Source: Harmothoe impar (taxonomy: Eukaryota > Annelida > Polychaeta > Phyllodocida > Polynoidae). Taken from it: 64,000 nucleotides of DNA. The stretch spans positions 47,721,523 through 47,785,522 of the forward strand of contig OX381717.1 in NCBI GenBank assembly GCA_947462335.1, in the 5' to 3' direction. Below, in pieces: positions 8,621 through 18,876 of the stretch (the first letter of the stretch is position 1; each line of letters starts with the position of its first letter). The notes under the pieces were generated by a model, which saw only the letters and a list, made by a program, of their open reading frames with translations, was not told the origin of the DNA and searched no databases. The translations under genes were made by a program, and so were the position numbers.

Positions 8621-11563
8621 ATGGCTTCGGCGTCTGGCTCTCATTCCGAACGATCGGCCCTCGACGAGGTGTCCGAAGCATTTATGGAGACCGAGGCGAT
8701 GTCGCCAGTAACCAAGAACGAAGAAAGTGCATTGAATGAGGGTATTTCCGAAGCAGAGGAGGTTATGGGAATGGAGATCGAGGAAATCCTGGAACGATCG
8801 GAGGAGCCGCTGCTCGAACCGAATCTGGATGGATTTAAATCGAGGTACGACGGTCGGGAAGTTCATATTCACGACCGGATCCTAGAAGGAGACCGAAAGT
8901 GTTGGGACGCAACCACTAGGGACTGCGTTCGGCACTTCCTATCCCCGACAGAATACGCAGCACTGCCATCCGAATGGCTGCTGTTTTACAATCGGACTGA
9001 GGCTGGACTGCAAGTGAGTCAGTCGTTCCGGAGGGCGATGTTCGATTGCGAAATCGCATATCGGCAGAATCGCCTTCCGAACCTACCACATGTATTGACT
9101 GACCATACTGGAATGGGGGTGACCGGAATGGATACCGCGGGAGAGGTATTGTACCGGGAACCCGATATGGAGAAAGAACCCAGGACTGCAGAGGACTGGG
9201 TAGAACGAGCGGAGCATCCGGGCACCCCGAGGCTCTACACTCTGGATGGAGACGAGTTGCTTCGTCGACTGGAAGAGTGTTCCGAGCCGGAGGAAAAGTT
9301 GAACGGAATCATCAGTACGATGATTCGAGAGGGGACCTATGCCACTAGGGCATATGTTCCCGGGGAAGAGGAAGAGCTGAGCTCTGCTCAACATAAAGAG
9401 CGACTGGCTTCCATCCGAAAGGGCAAAGCAATCCTGAAGGCCGCCAAACAAAAAGGTGGTGTGTCAACAGGGAGCGAAACCGAAGGAGAGGAGACCCCAA
9501 AGAAAACGAAAGTTAAAGGCGTGAAGGGAAAGACGAAGAAAAAGTCTCTGACCGACACCGAATCTGACAGTGACCAGGGTGCCTTCACACCGGTTCTGTC
9601 AGCGAAAGAAAAAAAGAAGTTGAAGGAATCTAAGAAAGACACAAAAATGACTGTGCCTCCGAAAGTGATTGCTAAAGTCACAGAGGTAGTGGGCAGGAAA
9701 GATCCTTCGAGTGATAATCCACTGGAGGGACGGATGGCTGCCGTTCAGGCTGCTGCCGCCGCCAAGGTCAGTGGTATTATCAAAGGAGCCACTAAGAAGG
9801 CAATCAAAGTGACTGAACCCGTAGATAGTCCAGACGACGAGTCTGGACCAGATTCGGGTGACGAACCTCCGGAAACCGATCCGGATCCAAACACACAGGA
9901 TCCGGAGGACAAGATGGAGGTTCCGAATGAGGAGGAACCAGAGGAGGAAGAAGAGGGAGAGGGTGAAGAGGGATCAAAAGATGAGGAAGAACGGGAAAGA
10001 AATCAACGAATCTGGAGGAATAGTGAGGCGAAGTTCGCACACTTCATTCCGGGTTCGTTCGAGGAATGTGCGAAGGGCAAGAAAGCGTACGGTTGCCCCG
10101 AACCCCGTAATATGAATGACGAAAGCGATGACGAGGATTGGATTCGGGAAACCGAAGACGATCCCTTGCCATCAGATTTCTATCTAGAATGGTTCAAACA
10201 ACTGACCAAATATCCTGAAAGCTACTACATAAGAGACCAGAAGTCGAAATTGCGCTGGGCCTACTTATGTTGGTATCAGAAAGACGGTGAGCGATATTGT
10301 CCGTTCACCATTTGTATAGAAGAGAAAGGAACGGACAGGACATATCCGACAGCAATGCGGTTCCTGAGACATCTATGCGAACGGCACTTACACCACACGG
10401 TGGTGTACGAATGTGCCAATTCGAAAGGGCAGCGGGATAGCGCAACCTGCAATGGTTGCGTTACTCCCAGAAGGGGTGTGATGCTTCGACATCTGAAGTT
10501 TTGCCACAGCCCCGGACTGAGTGCAGCACGCGAGAAAGTAGTGAGTCTGCACGATAAAGTGATGACAGAATATAATAAAATGATCCCTTCGGACTTTAAG
10601 CACATCGGCGTGAAGACAGATTCGTTCTGTAATGTGCACGAGTCCACGAAGGGCAAGCTATGTGCGAGAGTTGCCCTAGTGAGAGCTAGAGGTAAATTTC
10701 AGATGAAGAACGAACTCTTCTCTAGAGTGTGTGAATGGAGGGGTGATCCACCCAAGGCAAAAATTGACGAGAAGAGGCGAGCTAGCCGCAGCCCAGCAAG
10801 TGTCAAAGGAAAGAAATCTCGGTCCGATTCTCCCGAAAGATCGGAGTTTAAGAAGCCACTGGCTGTGGCTCGTGACTCGAGATCTACACAACAGAAACGG
10901 AAAGATTCGACTGTATATCAGTCGCCAATGAGTGGGAGGTCAGACTCACGTCCGTCCTCGTCAGCAAGTTCGGCTTCGGCCTCAGCATCAGCGTCAGCCT
11001 CGCAGAGTGATAATCCACCTGCTTGGTTCGACCGGAAAGAACCGGCCCGTGAGCCGGAGACTGGTGATTTCCCAGAATTGAGCGCACAGAAGGTTCCGGC
11101 CCGTGTCGAACCTGTACTGACTCAGATTCCGGACAATAGGCCCCGACTGAGCACGAGACCGGTGGATCTGTATTTTGATCCGAGTGACAAAGTGGTGTGC
11201 GCCCAAGCCCAGCAGGCAGTGGACGACTTCCAGGAAACTCAGAGGGAATTGGCTGTCCGATACAACCAGGGGGTGGCGAACTTGTTTGCCCGCTCTCTGG
11301 TTGAACAGGAGGCCAGAACCAGAACGAACCTGGAAAAAGATAATGAGGCGCTTCTGGCCGCCGAAACGAATAAAATTCGGAACGAAGCCAAGCTAGCCGC
11401 ATCACGGACTGCTTTGGCTCAGAAACGCCTGCAGGAGTCAAATGACCGGAACGAGGCTATGAACGTCAAGTTCCAGCAGGTATTTGGAGTGTTCTTGGAC
11501 GAGTGGGATGGCACCCGCGAATCCGCTCTGGAACTGCTAAAGAACCAGAGTGAGGAGGGGTGA
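8621..11563 (+). CDS. ORF3, accessory protein of unknown function with zinc-finger-like motifs
   Basis: 980-codon frame in the position where some Ty3/Gypsy elements carry env, but no signal peptide or membrane segment is visible, so it is not an envelope. Start chosen at ATG 8621; the frame can be extended four codons upstream only with a TTG. Domains by eye: acidic N-terminus and a globular-looking region (about 60-230); Lys-rich patch near 295-309; very acidic stretch 402-460; a Trp/Tyr/Cys-rich core about 500-690 with two finger-like motifs, C560-X4-C565-X18-H584-X4-H589 and C610-X2-C613-X10-H624-X4-H629; Ser/Arg-rich basic stretch; a Ser/Ala tract near 778-795; C-terminal coiled coil about 860-960. 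Nucleic-acid binding or particle/chromatin association is plausible but inferred. I do not recognise the family. The intact length in a young copy suggests it is under selection in the element lineage. Confidence 0.85.
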   Translation: MASASGSHSERSALDEVSEAFMETEAMSPVTKNEESALNEGISEAEEVMGMEIEEILERSEEPLLEPNLDGFKSRYDGREVHIHDRILEGDRKCWDATTRDCVRHFLSPTEYAALPSEWLLFYNRTEAGLQVSQSFRRAMFDCEIAYRQNRLPNLPHVLTDHTGMGVTGMDTAGEVLYREPDMEKEPRTAEDWVERAEHPGTPRLYTLDGDELLRRLEECSEPEEKLNGIISTMIREGTYATRAYVPGEEEELSSAQHKERLASIRKGKAILKAAKQKGGVSTGSETEGEETPKKTKVKGVKGKTKKKSLTDTESDSDQGAFTPVLSAKEKKKLKESKKDTKMTVPPKVIAKVTEVVGRKDPSSDNPLEGRMAAVQAAAAAKVSGIIKGATKKAIKVTEPVDSPDDESGPDSGDEPPETDPDPNTQDPEDKMEVPNEEEPEEEEEGEGEEGSKDEEERERNQRIWRNSEAKFAHFIPGSFEECAKGKKAYGCPEPRNMNDESDDEDWIRETEDDPLPSDFYLEWFKQLTKYPESYYIRDQKSKLRWAYLCWYQKDGERYCPFTICIEEKGTDRTYPTAMRFLRHLCERHLHHTVVYECANSKGQRDSATCNGCVTPRRGVMLRHLKFCHSPGLSAAREKVVSLHDKVMTEYNKMIPSDFKHIGVKTDSFCNVHESTKGKLCARVALVRARGKFQMKNELFSRVCEWRGDPPKAKIDEKRRASRSPASVKGKKSRSDSPERSEFKKPLAVARDSRSTQQKRKDSTVYQSPMSGRSDSRPSSSASSASASASASASQSDNPPAWFDRKEPAREPETGDFPELSAQKVPARVEPVLTQIPDNRPRLSTRPVDLYFDPSDKVVCAQAQQAVDDFQETQRELAVRYNQGVANLFARSLVEQEARTRTNLEKDNEALLAAETNKIRNEAKLAASRTALAQKRLQESNDRNEAMNVKFQQVFGVFLDEWDGTRESALELLKNQSEEG

Positions 11564-11698
11564 GCCCACGATTCAAGAGTGAGAAAATAGGAGTGATTTG
11601 ATATTCGAAAGAGAACGAGTTAGTGTAGTATGAACGTCTACTGAACCATCAAACAGCAGTAACCGAAGTACGCAAGCTGAATACGGTGACCATACATC

Positions 11699-11918
11699 TG
11701 AAGAGGAGAGCACCATTCACCCGTTCGGAAGAACGTGTCTGTTCAGTTAGAACAGAGGCAGCAGTACGAAAATGAAGAGGAGAGCACCACTAACCCGTTC
11801 GAATGAACGTGCCTGTCCAGTTTGGGACAGGACGGCTGTTGAAGAGGAGAGCACCACACACCCGAGTCCTTCCGAAAGGATGGTACTTCGTGCCTAACCA
11901 ATGTTGAAAAAGGTTAGG
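11699..11918 (+). ncRNA. Three tandem two-hairpin RNA modules in the 3' UTR
   Basis: TGAAGAGGAGAGCACCA starts three modules at 11699, 11773 and 11840. Each has hairpin A then hairpin B. Hairpin A: CGTTC/GAACG (11722-11735), CGTTC/GAACG (11796-11809), TCCTT/AAGGA (about 11867-11880). Hairpin B: CTGTTC/GAACAG (11739-11755), CCTGTCC/GGACAGG (11812-11831), CCTAACC/GGTTAGG (11893-11918). The stems change on both sides together while pairing is kept, which is evidence for a selected RNA structure. Its place between ORF3 and the polypurine tract suits an export, stability, packaging or translation element (inferred). Confidence 0.65.
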
Positions 11919-12222
11919 ATGGCTGCCCGGATCTTCAGTTTTTTTGTTCCTGTGTTGTTTTTTTGTCATGAGAGATGTCAAATTGTTCTAGTCGCTAATC
12001 TATATATGTTTGTATGTATACTATACAAGTGTCCTTAATCATTCGAAATGTGTCGAGCCGTTCGGATATATTACCACCTATGTAAATAATATTAGTTTTG
12101 TATATTTTTATATACCCTACTGTGTTCACGACGTAACATAACGCTTTACTAAAATAAACTCAGTTGTATGAGTTTATATTATATTGTACATATATTTAAA
12201 AGCGTAAGCGTATGTAATGTCT
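11919..12222 (+). other. Distal 3' UTR of the retrotransposon
   Basis: AT-rich non-coding stretch between the hairpin modules and the polypurine tract, with T-runs (11939-11965) and repeated TATA-like words. No ORF or strong structure is visible. Confidence 0.5.
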
Positions 12223-12233
12223 GGGGGGGGTGG
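12223..12233 (+). other. Polypurine tract
   Basis: GGGGGGGGTGG directly abuts the 3' LTR and is the expected primer for plus-strand DNA synthesis. It is nearly all G, with one T. Confidence 0.75.
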
Positions 12234-12554
12234 TGTAGGGACACTAATATTAGTATTGTAATCGAACGCCTACAAGGTAGTTCGGGCGGCCGGAGCCAGG
12301 GGGCACCCCTATCGGAGGCGGACAGTATATAAGCTGTCCTCACCCCCTTGCTCTGGCAGACCTTCTCAGGTCTCTGACTGTATAACATATTGAAAGCATC
12401 GAAAGATAATCATATACCGATCGAACCTCATATACCTCAAGGACTAGCTTTATTGTACAGGTGAACGCTAATAAAATCCTGTTTCTTGCATCTCTACATG
12501 AAAACTGCAGTTCGAGTCCTTATTTAATCGAATTACCTAAAGACGAACTCTACA
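12234..12554 (+). repeat. 3' LTR
   Basis: Same 321 bp as the 5' LTR with no difference found by eye. It carries TATATAAG at 12326-12333 and AATAAA at 12470-12475. Identity of the two LTRs dates the insertion as very recent. Confidence 0.95.
12470..12475 (+). terminator. Polyadenylation signal of the retrotransposon RNA
   Basis: AATAAA in the 3' LTR. The transcript should end within about 15-30 bases downstream. Confidence 0.6.
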
Positions 12555-12671
12555 TTAGTATCAATGCAGTACTGGTGAGTTACTCCGCATCGGCAGGGCT
12601 GCATTTGATCATGATTCAATACGACATAGAGTATAACATTAAAGAACTATGTGGCCCTTAAGAGTTAGTTA
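12555..12671. repeat. NPR copy 2, right half
   Basis: Continues the interrupted copy: second hairpin remnant (TGCAGTACTGGTGAGTTACT), then the right outer arm ending GGCCCTTAAGAGTTAG. Confidence 0.85.
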
Positions 12672-12929
12672 AAGTGGCCTGGGTAGCGATTCTCATGTAT
12701 TTGATGAGTTCATTACTTAATGTGATTCTCACTGATGAGTCAATTAAGGGCACAGACAATGACTCCATTAGGCATTCTTTGAATCAAGGACATTCGATAT
12801 TTCTTAAAGATGGGCCATCCTCTCCCCCTCCTCCTCCTGCGTCAATTTTCAAAGTGCTCGCTACACACCATAGTTGTTGTACCTTGTCTTGCCCCTCTCC
12901 CCTCATCACTAAAGCCTACACTCAAAAAG

Positions 12930-13171
12930 TAAACTTGTCTCCAGACTCTTCCAAGTGACGGTCATAAAATAAACGAGTCAAAAACTTGTCTAAGTGACAA
13001 GGAAGCAGGTCTTCGGGGTGGAGATAGAAGACCCACTTGACATGTGCCAGCCCAAAACCCGACATTTGCCAGCTCCAGATTCTATTTGTGGGATGGTAAC
13101 CTGATAGGTTAGACAACTTTTGACTCGTTTATTTTATGATAGTCACTTTGACGAGTCTGGAGACAAGTTTA
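12930..13171. mobile_element. MITE-like inverted-repeat element, 240 bp
   Basis: Inverted arms of about 60 bp start AAACTTGTCTCCAGACTC (12931) and end with the complement (to 13170), flanked by TA on both sides. The arms also share the ATAAAATAAACGAGTCAAAA segment. A TA duplication suggests a Tc1/mariner-type mover (inferred). No coding capacity. Confidence 0.75.
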
Positions 13172-13183
13172 TTTTGTCAGTGT

Positions 13184-13409
13184 ACAGAGCTTTAATGCAC
13201 TAAGCTCTTTTTATGTCATGATGCATTCATGAATACACTATGGTGAGTAAATCTGCACTCATGCATCATCATACTTGTCAAATAGAGATGATGCATTCCC
13301 ATGATGCACCAATGCAGCGCCCACGAGTTCATCGATATACTCCATTCATGCATCATGCCGAGCAATGAGTATAAAACCTTGCGGCATCATGCTGTCCTTA
13401 AAGGGTTAA
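13184..13409. repeat. NPR copy 3
   Basis: Begins with a degraded left arm (GAGCTTTAATGCAC), has two hairpin remnants and ends GTCCTTAAAGGGTTAA. It adjoins the 240-bp MITE. Confidence 0.75.
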
Positions 13410-14040
13410 AGATCGACCCACATCAAGCAGTACCCATTGGTCATCACCAACTGACCTGACATCAGCACTTTATACTGCCGTATTGACTCACTCAGACCCT
13501 GTAGCACTGTGAAGAAGGGGACACTAGACAGTTTTAGGATATATTCATTGGCCCAAATGATAAAGTATGGTACCAGCGGTAACTATAGGCCTACAACTAT
13601 GCAATACCCAAGCTGCTATAAACACAGTGTAATCACTATTTTCGCTTCTCTATGCTTCAAAGGGGTTCCCTCAAGGGTGATCTGGTAACTGCAGTTACCA
13701 TAGTCCCCTTCCTCACAGTGTTGTAGGGCAGGGCCCCAGGGGTTAACCCCCTCTGTATATCTTAAAGCAAGGGTTCTATACAGAAAGGTGATGTCTAGAG
13801 ATAAGGGAGGATCCATGTATGCCAATACAGTGGGAAGCCACGTAAAAAGGATGGCCGGGGACTCCCCTTGTAGGGCATCCTTTTTCCACGGCTGCTCACA
13901 TTTATAGCTTGATTGTAGTCTAATTGGTTTTACGCTTTATTACAAATAACATTGTTAGTAACACTAAACAGGCTACAAATGGGCCCCATTATATTTCTAC
14001 AGAACATGGAAATAGTGCAATGGATAATGATCTTTATGAA
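13410..14040. other. Unannotated intergenic DNA
   Basis: No gene or clear repeat boundary seen; short open frames here look like chance. Confidence 0.3.
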
Positions 14041-14344
14041 ATATGTATTTTCAAATAAAATATACATCAAATGTTTCAGAACACCATAGCTTGATGAAAG
14101 CAAGTGTTTCAATTTAGCACATCTCGCTAAGGTACTCCCCTCTTTTACTTCTGACCTTGATATATCCCTATACCTCTTCTCCCTGTTGTCTTATATGTAT
14201 TTTCAAATAAAATTTACATCAAATGTTTCAGAACACCATAGCTTGATGAAAGCAAGTGTTTTAATTTAGCACATCTTGCTAAGGTACTCCCCTCTTTTAC
14301 TTCTGACCTTGATATATCCCTATACCTCTTCTCCCTGTTGTCTT
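14041..14344. repeat. 152-bp tandem duplication
   Basis: 14041-14192 is repeated head to tail at 14193-14344 with only a few substitutions (for example CATCTCGC against CATCTTGC). It is a recent local duplication and non-coding. Confidence 0.85.
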
Positions 14345-14485
14345 CTTTTAGAATGCTACCCTTCTTTATCCCCCTCTGCACATCCCCAGTTCGGCTACCT
14401 TCTATAAAGTAGTTTACGATTGCACGGCCTGCCTTAACCTCTATCCTGCCTAGCCTTCAAGCCTCCAGTTTTACTCTTCTGTTTA

Positions 14486-14774
14486 CTAGGGCCAAATAAA
14501 AAAAAAAGTTTTGTTTCAGGTAACATGGGAAGAAACTCTAGGGTCGGTAGGTCGGATTTTTTTTTTTCTTTTTTTTTTTACTTTCCCTCTAGAATTGACC
14601 AAAAAAGTGTAAAAACGGGGAGATTTTTTTCAAAATTTTGTAAACCTAAAATTTACCCCAAAAAAAGTATTAAAAAAAAAAAATCTTCAAAATTGCATAA
14701 AAAAACATAGGGTCGGCCCTGTTTAGATAGGGTCGGTCGGGTGACCTGAAACAAACCTTTTTTTTTTGGCCTAG
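14486..14774. mobile_element. MITE-like element with A/T-tract inverted ends
   Basis: The left end (CTAGGGCCAAAT, A-run, TTTGTTTCAGGT) is matched in reverse at the right end (ACCTGAAACAAA, T-run, GGCCTAG). CTAG stands at both ends. The interior has T- and A-runs and GGGTCGG words repeated near each end. Non-coding. Confidence 0.65.
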
Positions 14775-14799
14775 TCACAGTTCTCTACAGTCCCTTCCA

Positions 14800-15026
14800 C
14801 TCATTTAAGGACCGCATGATGCCTCAAGCCAATGTGCCATCATGATGCCCCGATGAGTTCTGTATTGGTGCATCATACCGACCCTTTGGGAGTGTATCAG
14901 TCCCATAGGGTCAGCATGATGCGGGTGTGGATACAACAACGGTGAGTTACCGGCTGTTGCTGCATGCATTCGAGCATCATGCTGATTAAAGGGCGTAAAA
15001 AAGGTTGCCTACTCTTAAAGGGTTAA
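14800..15026. repeat. NPR copy 4
   Basis: Forward core (GGGAGTGTATCAGTCCC) flanked by CCGACCC and GGGTCAGC. The second hairpin GGTGAGTTACC is mutated but foldable. Right arm CTTAAAGGGTTAA. Confidence 0.8.
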
Positions 15027-15943
15027 CACTTAGCAGCATTCAGAAACCTACCATGATTGCATCTACCTAGACAACATCTTCATCCAAGTTATTTATGAGA
15101 ACCAATTATCCATTTAAGATGTTCTTGAAACCAGATACTGCTTCTCGTTTCAGTTCTAATAGACAAAATTATGCAGCTGATTTATAGAACCTATTTCCTC
15201 CATGTACTTTGGCATATCATGCTGGCCTTAAAGGGTTATGTCCTTACAGTCCCGCCCCCTCACTCTGCCCCTGTCTCACCCCTCCCCACTGTCTGAGAAA
15301 GCAGTCACTAGCTGTGAACGGTTTACTGGGCGTAGACGTACATCAAGGCCCTCCGTCAATTCATTTATTCTGTGTCCTAATATATGCCCCTAGTAAAGAG
15401 TGCTTGACCAGGAAAATATTGACCGAAATCCTCAAAAAAAGCTAATATTTAGTGGAAGTGTACTTTGTAAGCATATATCATTGGTATATTGAAGTAGAAC
15501 GCAGAGATGTTACCCCATGGTCGACAAAATGTATGAAATCTTATGTTTTTCAAATGAATTGATTGAATAAAATATATCATGTCTAGCGAAAAGATAGGAA
15601 AAGGGACATCTCTAAATTAAGCCTCTTTACATCTTTCATCGTTACATATTCAATTATTAAAAGCTAAGTACAGTAAAGTACTGCATGAATTCATACCATT
15701 CCACATATATGCAATACATCAAGGTAAAAAAAAAATCACGACTAATAGGACCCACAACTAGTCTAGCCCGTGAAAAAGGGACACTTTCACCAAGGGTAGT
15801 TACCGAGGAAACGGTCGTCTCAATGGGAAGAGGGAAATTTCATCACTGTTACTGTCGCAGAGTCCTTGTCAGAAAAGCAAATTGCGCTGGCCGCTTTGAT
15901 TGCCTCTGGCTATTGGTGAGAGACTGCCACTACTGGCACAGTG
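15027..15943. other. Intergenic DNA with an NPR end fragment
   Basis: Mostly unrecognised sequence. 15204-15239 is a lone NPR right end (GCATATCATGCTGGCC, then TTAAAGGGTTAT). No gene seen. Confidence 0.4.
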
Positions 15944-16344
15944 TAACCCTCTAAGGGTAGCATAGTGCTTTAATGTGCGAGGCCCTTGGTCGTTATGATG
16001 CATGATTGCAGCCCTGGTGATGAGTTTTCTCGCCAGGGTTGTGTTCATGAATTATGCCAAGCCTTCAAAAATGCCATTCTCTGGTCGACAAAAGTAGGAC
16101 ATTTTACTTGTTTGGTCAATTTTCTGTAGGAAATTGACATGATTCAATGCAGAAAAAGTAGGAATTCCTGCAAAAATAGGAAAAGTGACATATCTGGCCT
16201 GACAGAGTGAATCAGGTCTGTAGAGTCTGCATGATGAATGAATGCAGTCTTGGCGAGTCTGGCGAGTAGACTCGTCAGGGATGTATTGATGCGTCAACTC
16301 GATGGGCATGGCACATTAAAGCACTATGCGGTCCTTGAAGGGTA
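15944..16344. repeat. NPR copy 5 with an inserted second repeat
   Basis: Left arm TAACCCTCTAAGGGTAG and right arm ATGCGGTCCTTGAAGGG enclose both hairpins. The centre is interrupted by a different repeat at about 16070-16198, accounting for the 400-bp length. Confidence 0.8.
16070..16198. repeat. Dispersed repeat with GGTCGACAAAA (second copy at 53728-53841)
   Basis: Shares the run GGTCGACAAAAAGTAGG, then GGTCAATTTTCTGTAG and ATTGACATGATT with 53728-53841. Here it has landed inside an NPR. Mobile origin is inferred. Confidence 0.65.
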
Positions 16345-16446
16345 AAGAGGTTGGGATGGGGAAAACTGCCTGCTGACAAAAATGGCCCAAATATATTGCT
16401 TCTAGCTCTACTGCTCCCCATAGAAAACAGCTCAAATATATGACTT

Positions 16447-16683
16447 CAACCCTTTAATGACGGCATAGTGCTTTAAAGACTGCACTATTTTCTTTTTCTT
16501 TATAATCCACGAATGCAACCCTGGTGAGTAACTGGACAACACTCCATGCATCAACCCAACTCACGGGGTCGGCATGACGCATAATATGCAGCACTGGTAA
16601 GTTACTCGCTAAGACTGCATCCATGAATTATGACGACGAAGGGCACAGTACATCAACGCACTATCCGGTCCCCAAATGGTTAA
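16447..16683. repeat. NPR copy 6
   Basis: Left arm CAACCCTTTAATGACGGC, hairpins around GGTGAGTAACT and GGTAAGTTACTCG, right arm GGTCCCCAAATGGTTAA. Moderately diverged. Confidence 0.75.
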
Positions 16684-17036
16684 GTGCAGACTGAGGTGGG
16701 GTAGAGGGGGGAGGGAGGTTAGTGTAGGCGACAAGAGGGATGGAGGCACAAGGCCACACAGTTATAGATCATAGTCCCAATATGGCAAATGGCTTCCAGC
16801 TTAACTTCTACTCTATGTGTGGGCGTGTGAGCTCTTCTGACACTGGCACTAGGCAGAGGTATTATTAGGAACGTCCGGGTAAGTCAAGCAGATATGATGT
16901 TGACATTGACAAATGTTCTACCAAAGACCCTCTAGAGAAGACCATATAACATGTCCAATTACAAAGGAATTGCTCTACATATGTAAGAAACTTCTTATCT
17001 AGAGACTGACATTTATAAGTCACAGTGTGGGTGACA

Positions 17037-17226
17037 TGGTCTTTAAAGACTGCATGTTGCTTCAGTTTTCAGTTGCAGTTGTCGTCGTGATGAACTATAA
17101 TGCAGCACCGGCGAGTTACCAAACGAGTGAATTAGCCCATAGATGTGCCGGTGCTGCATTATTGCATGTCAGGCGATTGTAAAAGGGCATAGTGCATAAC
17201 ATCACTATGCTGTCCTTCAAGGTTAA
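17037..17226. repeat. NPR copy 7, hairpin with paired changes
   Basis: The single remaining hairpin uses GCAGCACCGGC (17102-17112) against GCCGGTGCTGC (17147-17157), whereas most copies use GCAGCCCTGGC/GCCAGGGCTGC. Both arms changed together. The outer arms are degraded. Confidence 0.75.
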
Positions 17227-17439
17227 AACAAAATGTCTGTAACACATGAGCAAATAAATTGCAAACAAAGATTGCTTTCTCAGTTTTTCAGTGATTACCA
17301 CAAATTGCATTTTCAGTCCAAAGTCAATAGACTAATGTGGCTTCCCAAGTGGCTTCCAACAACTGTGATCCGTCTCAGGAAAACAATGTTGAATGATAAA
17401 CGTGGCCTCTTTGAGTATAGCTCTTAGTCTTACGGTACA

Positions 17440-17595
17440 TAACTTTCACCGGCACATCATAAATGTCATTTGCCATTTTTGCATTCATGCATGCCAAGCC
17501 TACATAGCTGATACACTCCCGACATGATGCACCAATGCACTATGTAAATTACCCACTGGTGCTGTGCTGCATCATGCTACCATGAAAGGGTTAAA
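17440..17595. repeat. NPR copy 8, right part, reverse core
   Basis: Core in reverse orientation (TGATACACTCCCGA), hairpin ATGATGCACCAATGCA, and right arm ATGAAAGGGTTAA. The left arm is missing or decayed. Confidence 0.7.
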
Positions 17596-18263
17596 AAGAA
17601 ATTCCAGTAAGTGCCCACCTACTACTCTACTCAGACACTGTTTAGATTACTGAGGGCCTACATGGTTTTATTTTATTCCACTTTTATTTTATTTACTTTT
17701 CCTCTCCCTGAGTACCTTCCTCCTGCTACAACCGACCAGACACCATTATGGGGTATTACATTACACTTTTCTGGGTCGGTTTACTATTCCATATCGTCCC
17801 TTGCTATGAGGCCAAAAATAGCCAAAAGAAGAAGCCCACAGCTTCTGGGTTAGATAAGGGAGTGATCATTTTTTAAGAACAGGGGGAGGGGATCGTGAAA
17901 CATTTTTTACACCCCCCTAAGGGTTGAAATTCGGCGCGCGCATGGGCGCTTTGAAGCAAAGTAACGCGCTGTCAAGGGGTCAAAATATTTTTGCCCCCCC
18001 CCCCCCCCCCCAGTTGTAAAATGATCACTATCTAAAGGCTTCCAGAGTACCTCTTTGAAGATTGATATCAACATGTACACGGGCATCAAGGGAGGGATAG
18101 TAAAAACAGGGTTTTTATTCTTATCCTTGGAATTCCTTGATGTTAACCCAATACAAGGCATGTGCTCTGATGCTGTGAGTAAAGGGAAAGGCCCCTACAG
18201 CCCGCATTGAATGTGGATAGTCCACTAGAGCGATGAAAGAGACGTGGGTCATAGATGGCATTG
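17596..18263. other. Intergenic DNA with an 18-C tract
   Basis: 17994-18011 is a run of 18 C preceded by TTTTG. The surroundings (17920-18040) resemble the C-tract region near 39.55 kb. No gene seen. Confidence 0.45.
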
Positions 18264-18520
18264 TTGACCCTTTAAGGGCAGCACAGTGCTTTAATTCACT
18301 GTCCCTTATTGTCACCAATCATGGGGTTGATACACTCCTAAGATTCGTCATGATACAGCGATGCATTGATTCATCTACCGCTTTATCGGCAGCATTATGT
18401 CCTCTGTATTTTGTATCAGCATCTACTGAGTACCTGGTAGATGCACTTCCCGATGAATCTTCATGATGCATAAATGCAGCGCGTTGAGGGACGCTATTGC
18501 ACTGCACAGCACTGGTGCAT
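18264..18520. repeat. NPR copy 9
   Basis: Left arm GACCCTTTAAGGGCAGCA, reverse core GTTGATACACTCC, second hairpin expanded with CATCTACTGAGTACCTGG. No clean right arm. Confidence 0.7.
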
Positions 18521-18698
18521 CACTTCATTAGCAAACAAAAAGTTGGCATTCACGTTTTAATAGTTTAAGAGTTTACTGGGCTCCCCGAAAAAAACAAACT
18601 AAAAAGGTTGTGATTGATAATTTATTTTTTCCCCCCATTTCTAATAAAAATGCAAGAAATTCCATGCATTTTGCAAATTGCTGTATTTAGTACGCACA

Positions 18699-18815
18699 GA
18701 CGGAGATCACGTGACCAGACTAGTGATCATGTGACCAGACTGCAGCTGACCTTTGACCTCAGTGAAAGGACAGAAACCTGACCAAAAGAGGATTACTCGT
18801 TGTCATGGCGACCGT
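18699..18815. promoter_or_regulatory. Promoter/enhancer-like motif cluster
   Basis: TCACGTGAC (18707-18715), a related TCATGTGAC just after it, a direct repeat of TGACCT with one-base spacing (TGACCTTTGACCT, about 18748-18760, DR1 nuclear-receptor type), and an X-box-like GTTGTCATGGCGAC (18799-18812) lie within 110 bp. No attached gene could be identified. Confidence 0.35.
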
Positions 18816-18876
18816 GAAGGCTCGTCCGTCCGACCGTGATCACTGATATCCGGTAACAGCCCAGTCTCGGGCAGCT

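Larger units (their letters stand above)
966..12554 (+). mobile_element. Complete Ty3/Gypsy LTR retrotransposon, 11.6 kb, with extra third ORF
   Basis: Two LTRs of 321 bp that read as identical bound an internal region carrying, in order, gag, protease, reverse transcriptase, RNase H, integrase and a third large ORF. RT-RH before integrase, plus a GPY/F-like module after the integrase core, places it in Ty3/Gypsy (Metaviridae). The LTRs begin TGTAG and end CTACA; TTAG stands before (962-965) and after (12555-12558) as target duplication. It is much longer than the usual 5-9 kb because Gag is long and a 980-codon ORF follows pol. Identical LTRs imply very recent insertion, yet the protease frame is interrupted near 4457. 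It lies inside an older palindromic repeat (816-965 plus 12555-12671). CpG and CGA/TCG codons are abundant, as expected before CpG decay. Confidence 0.96.

Noticed and set aside
8621..11563. ORF3 as an envelope gene
   Set aside because: No signal peptide, no transmembrane segment, no furin-like site in a suitable place; composition is that of an intracellular, partly disordered protein.
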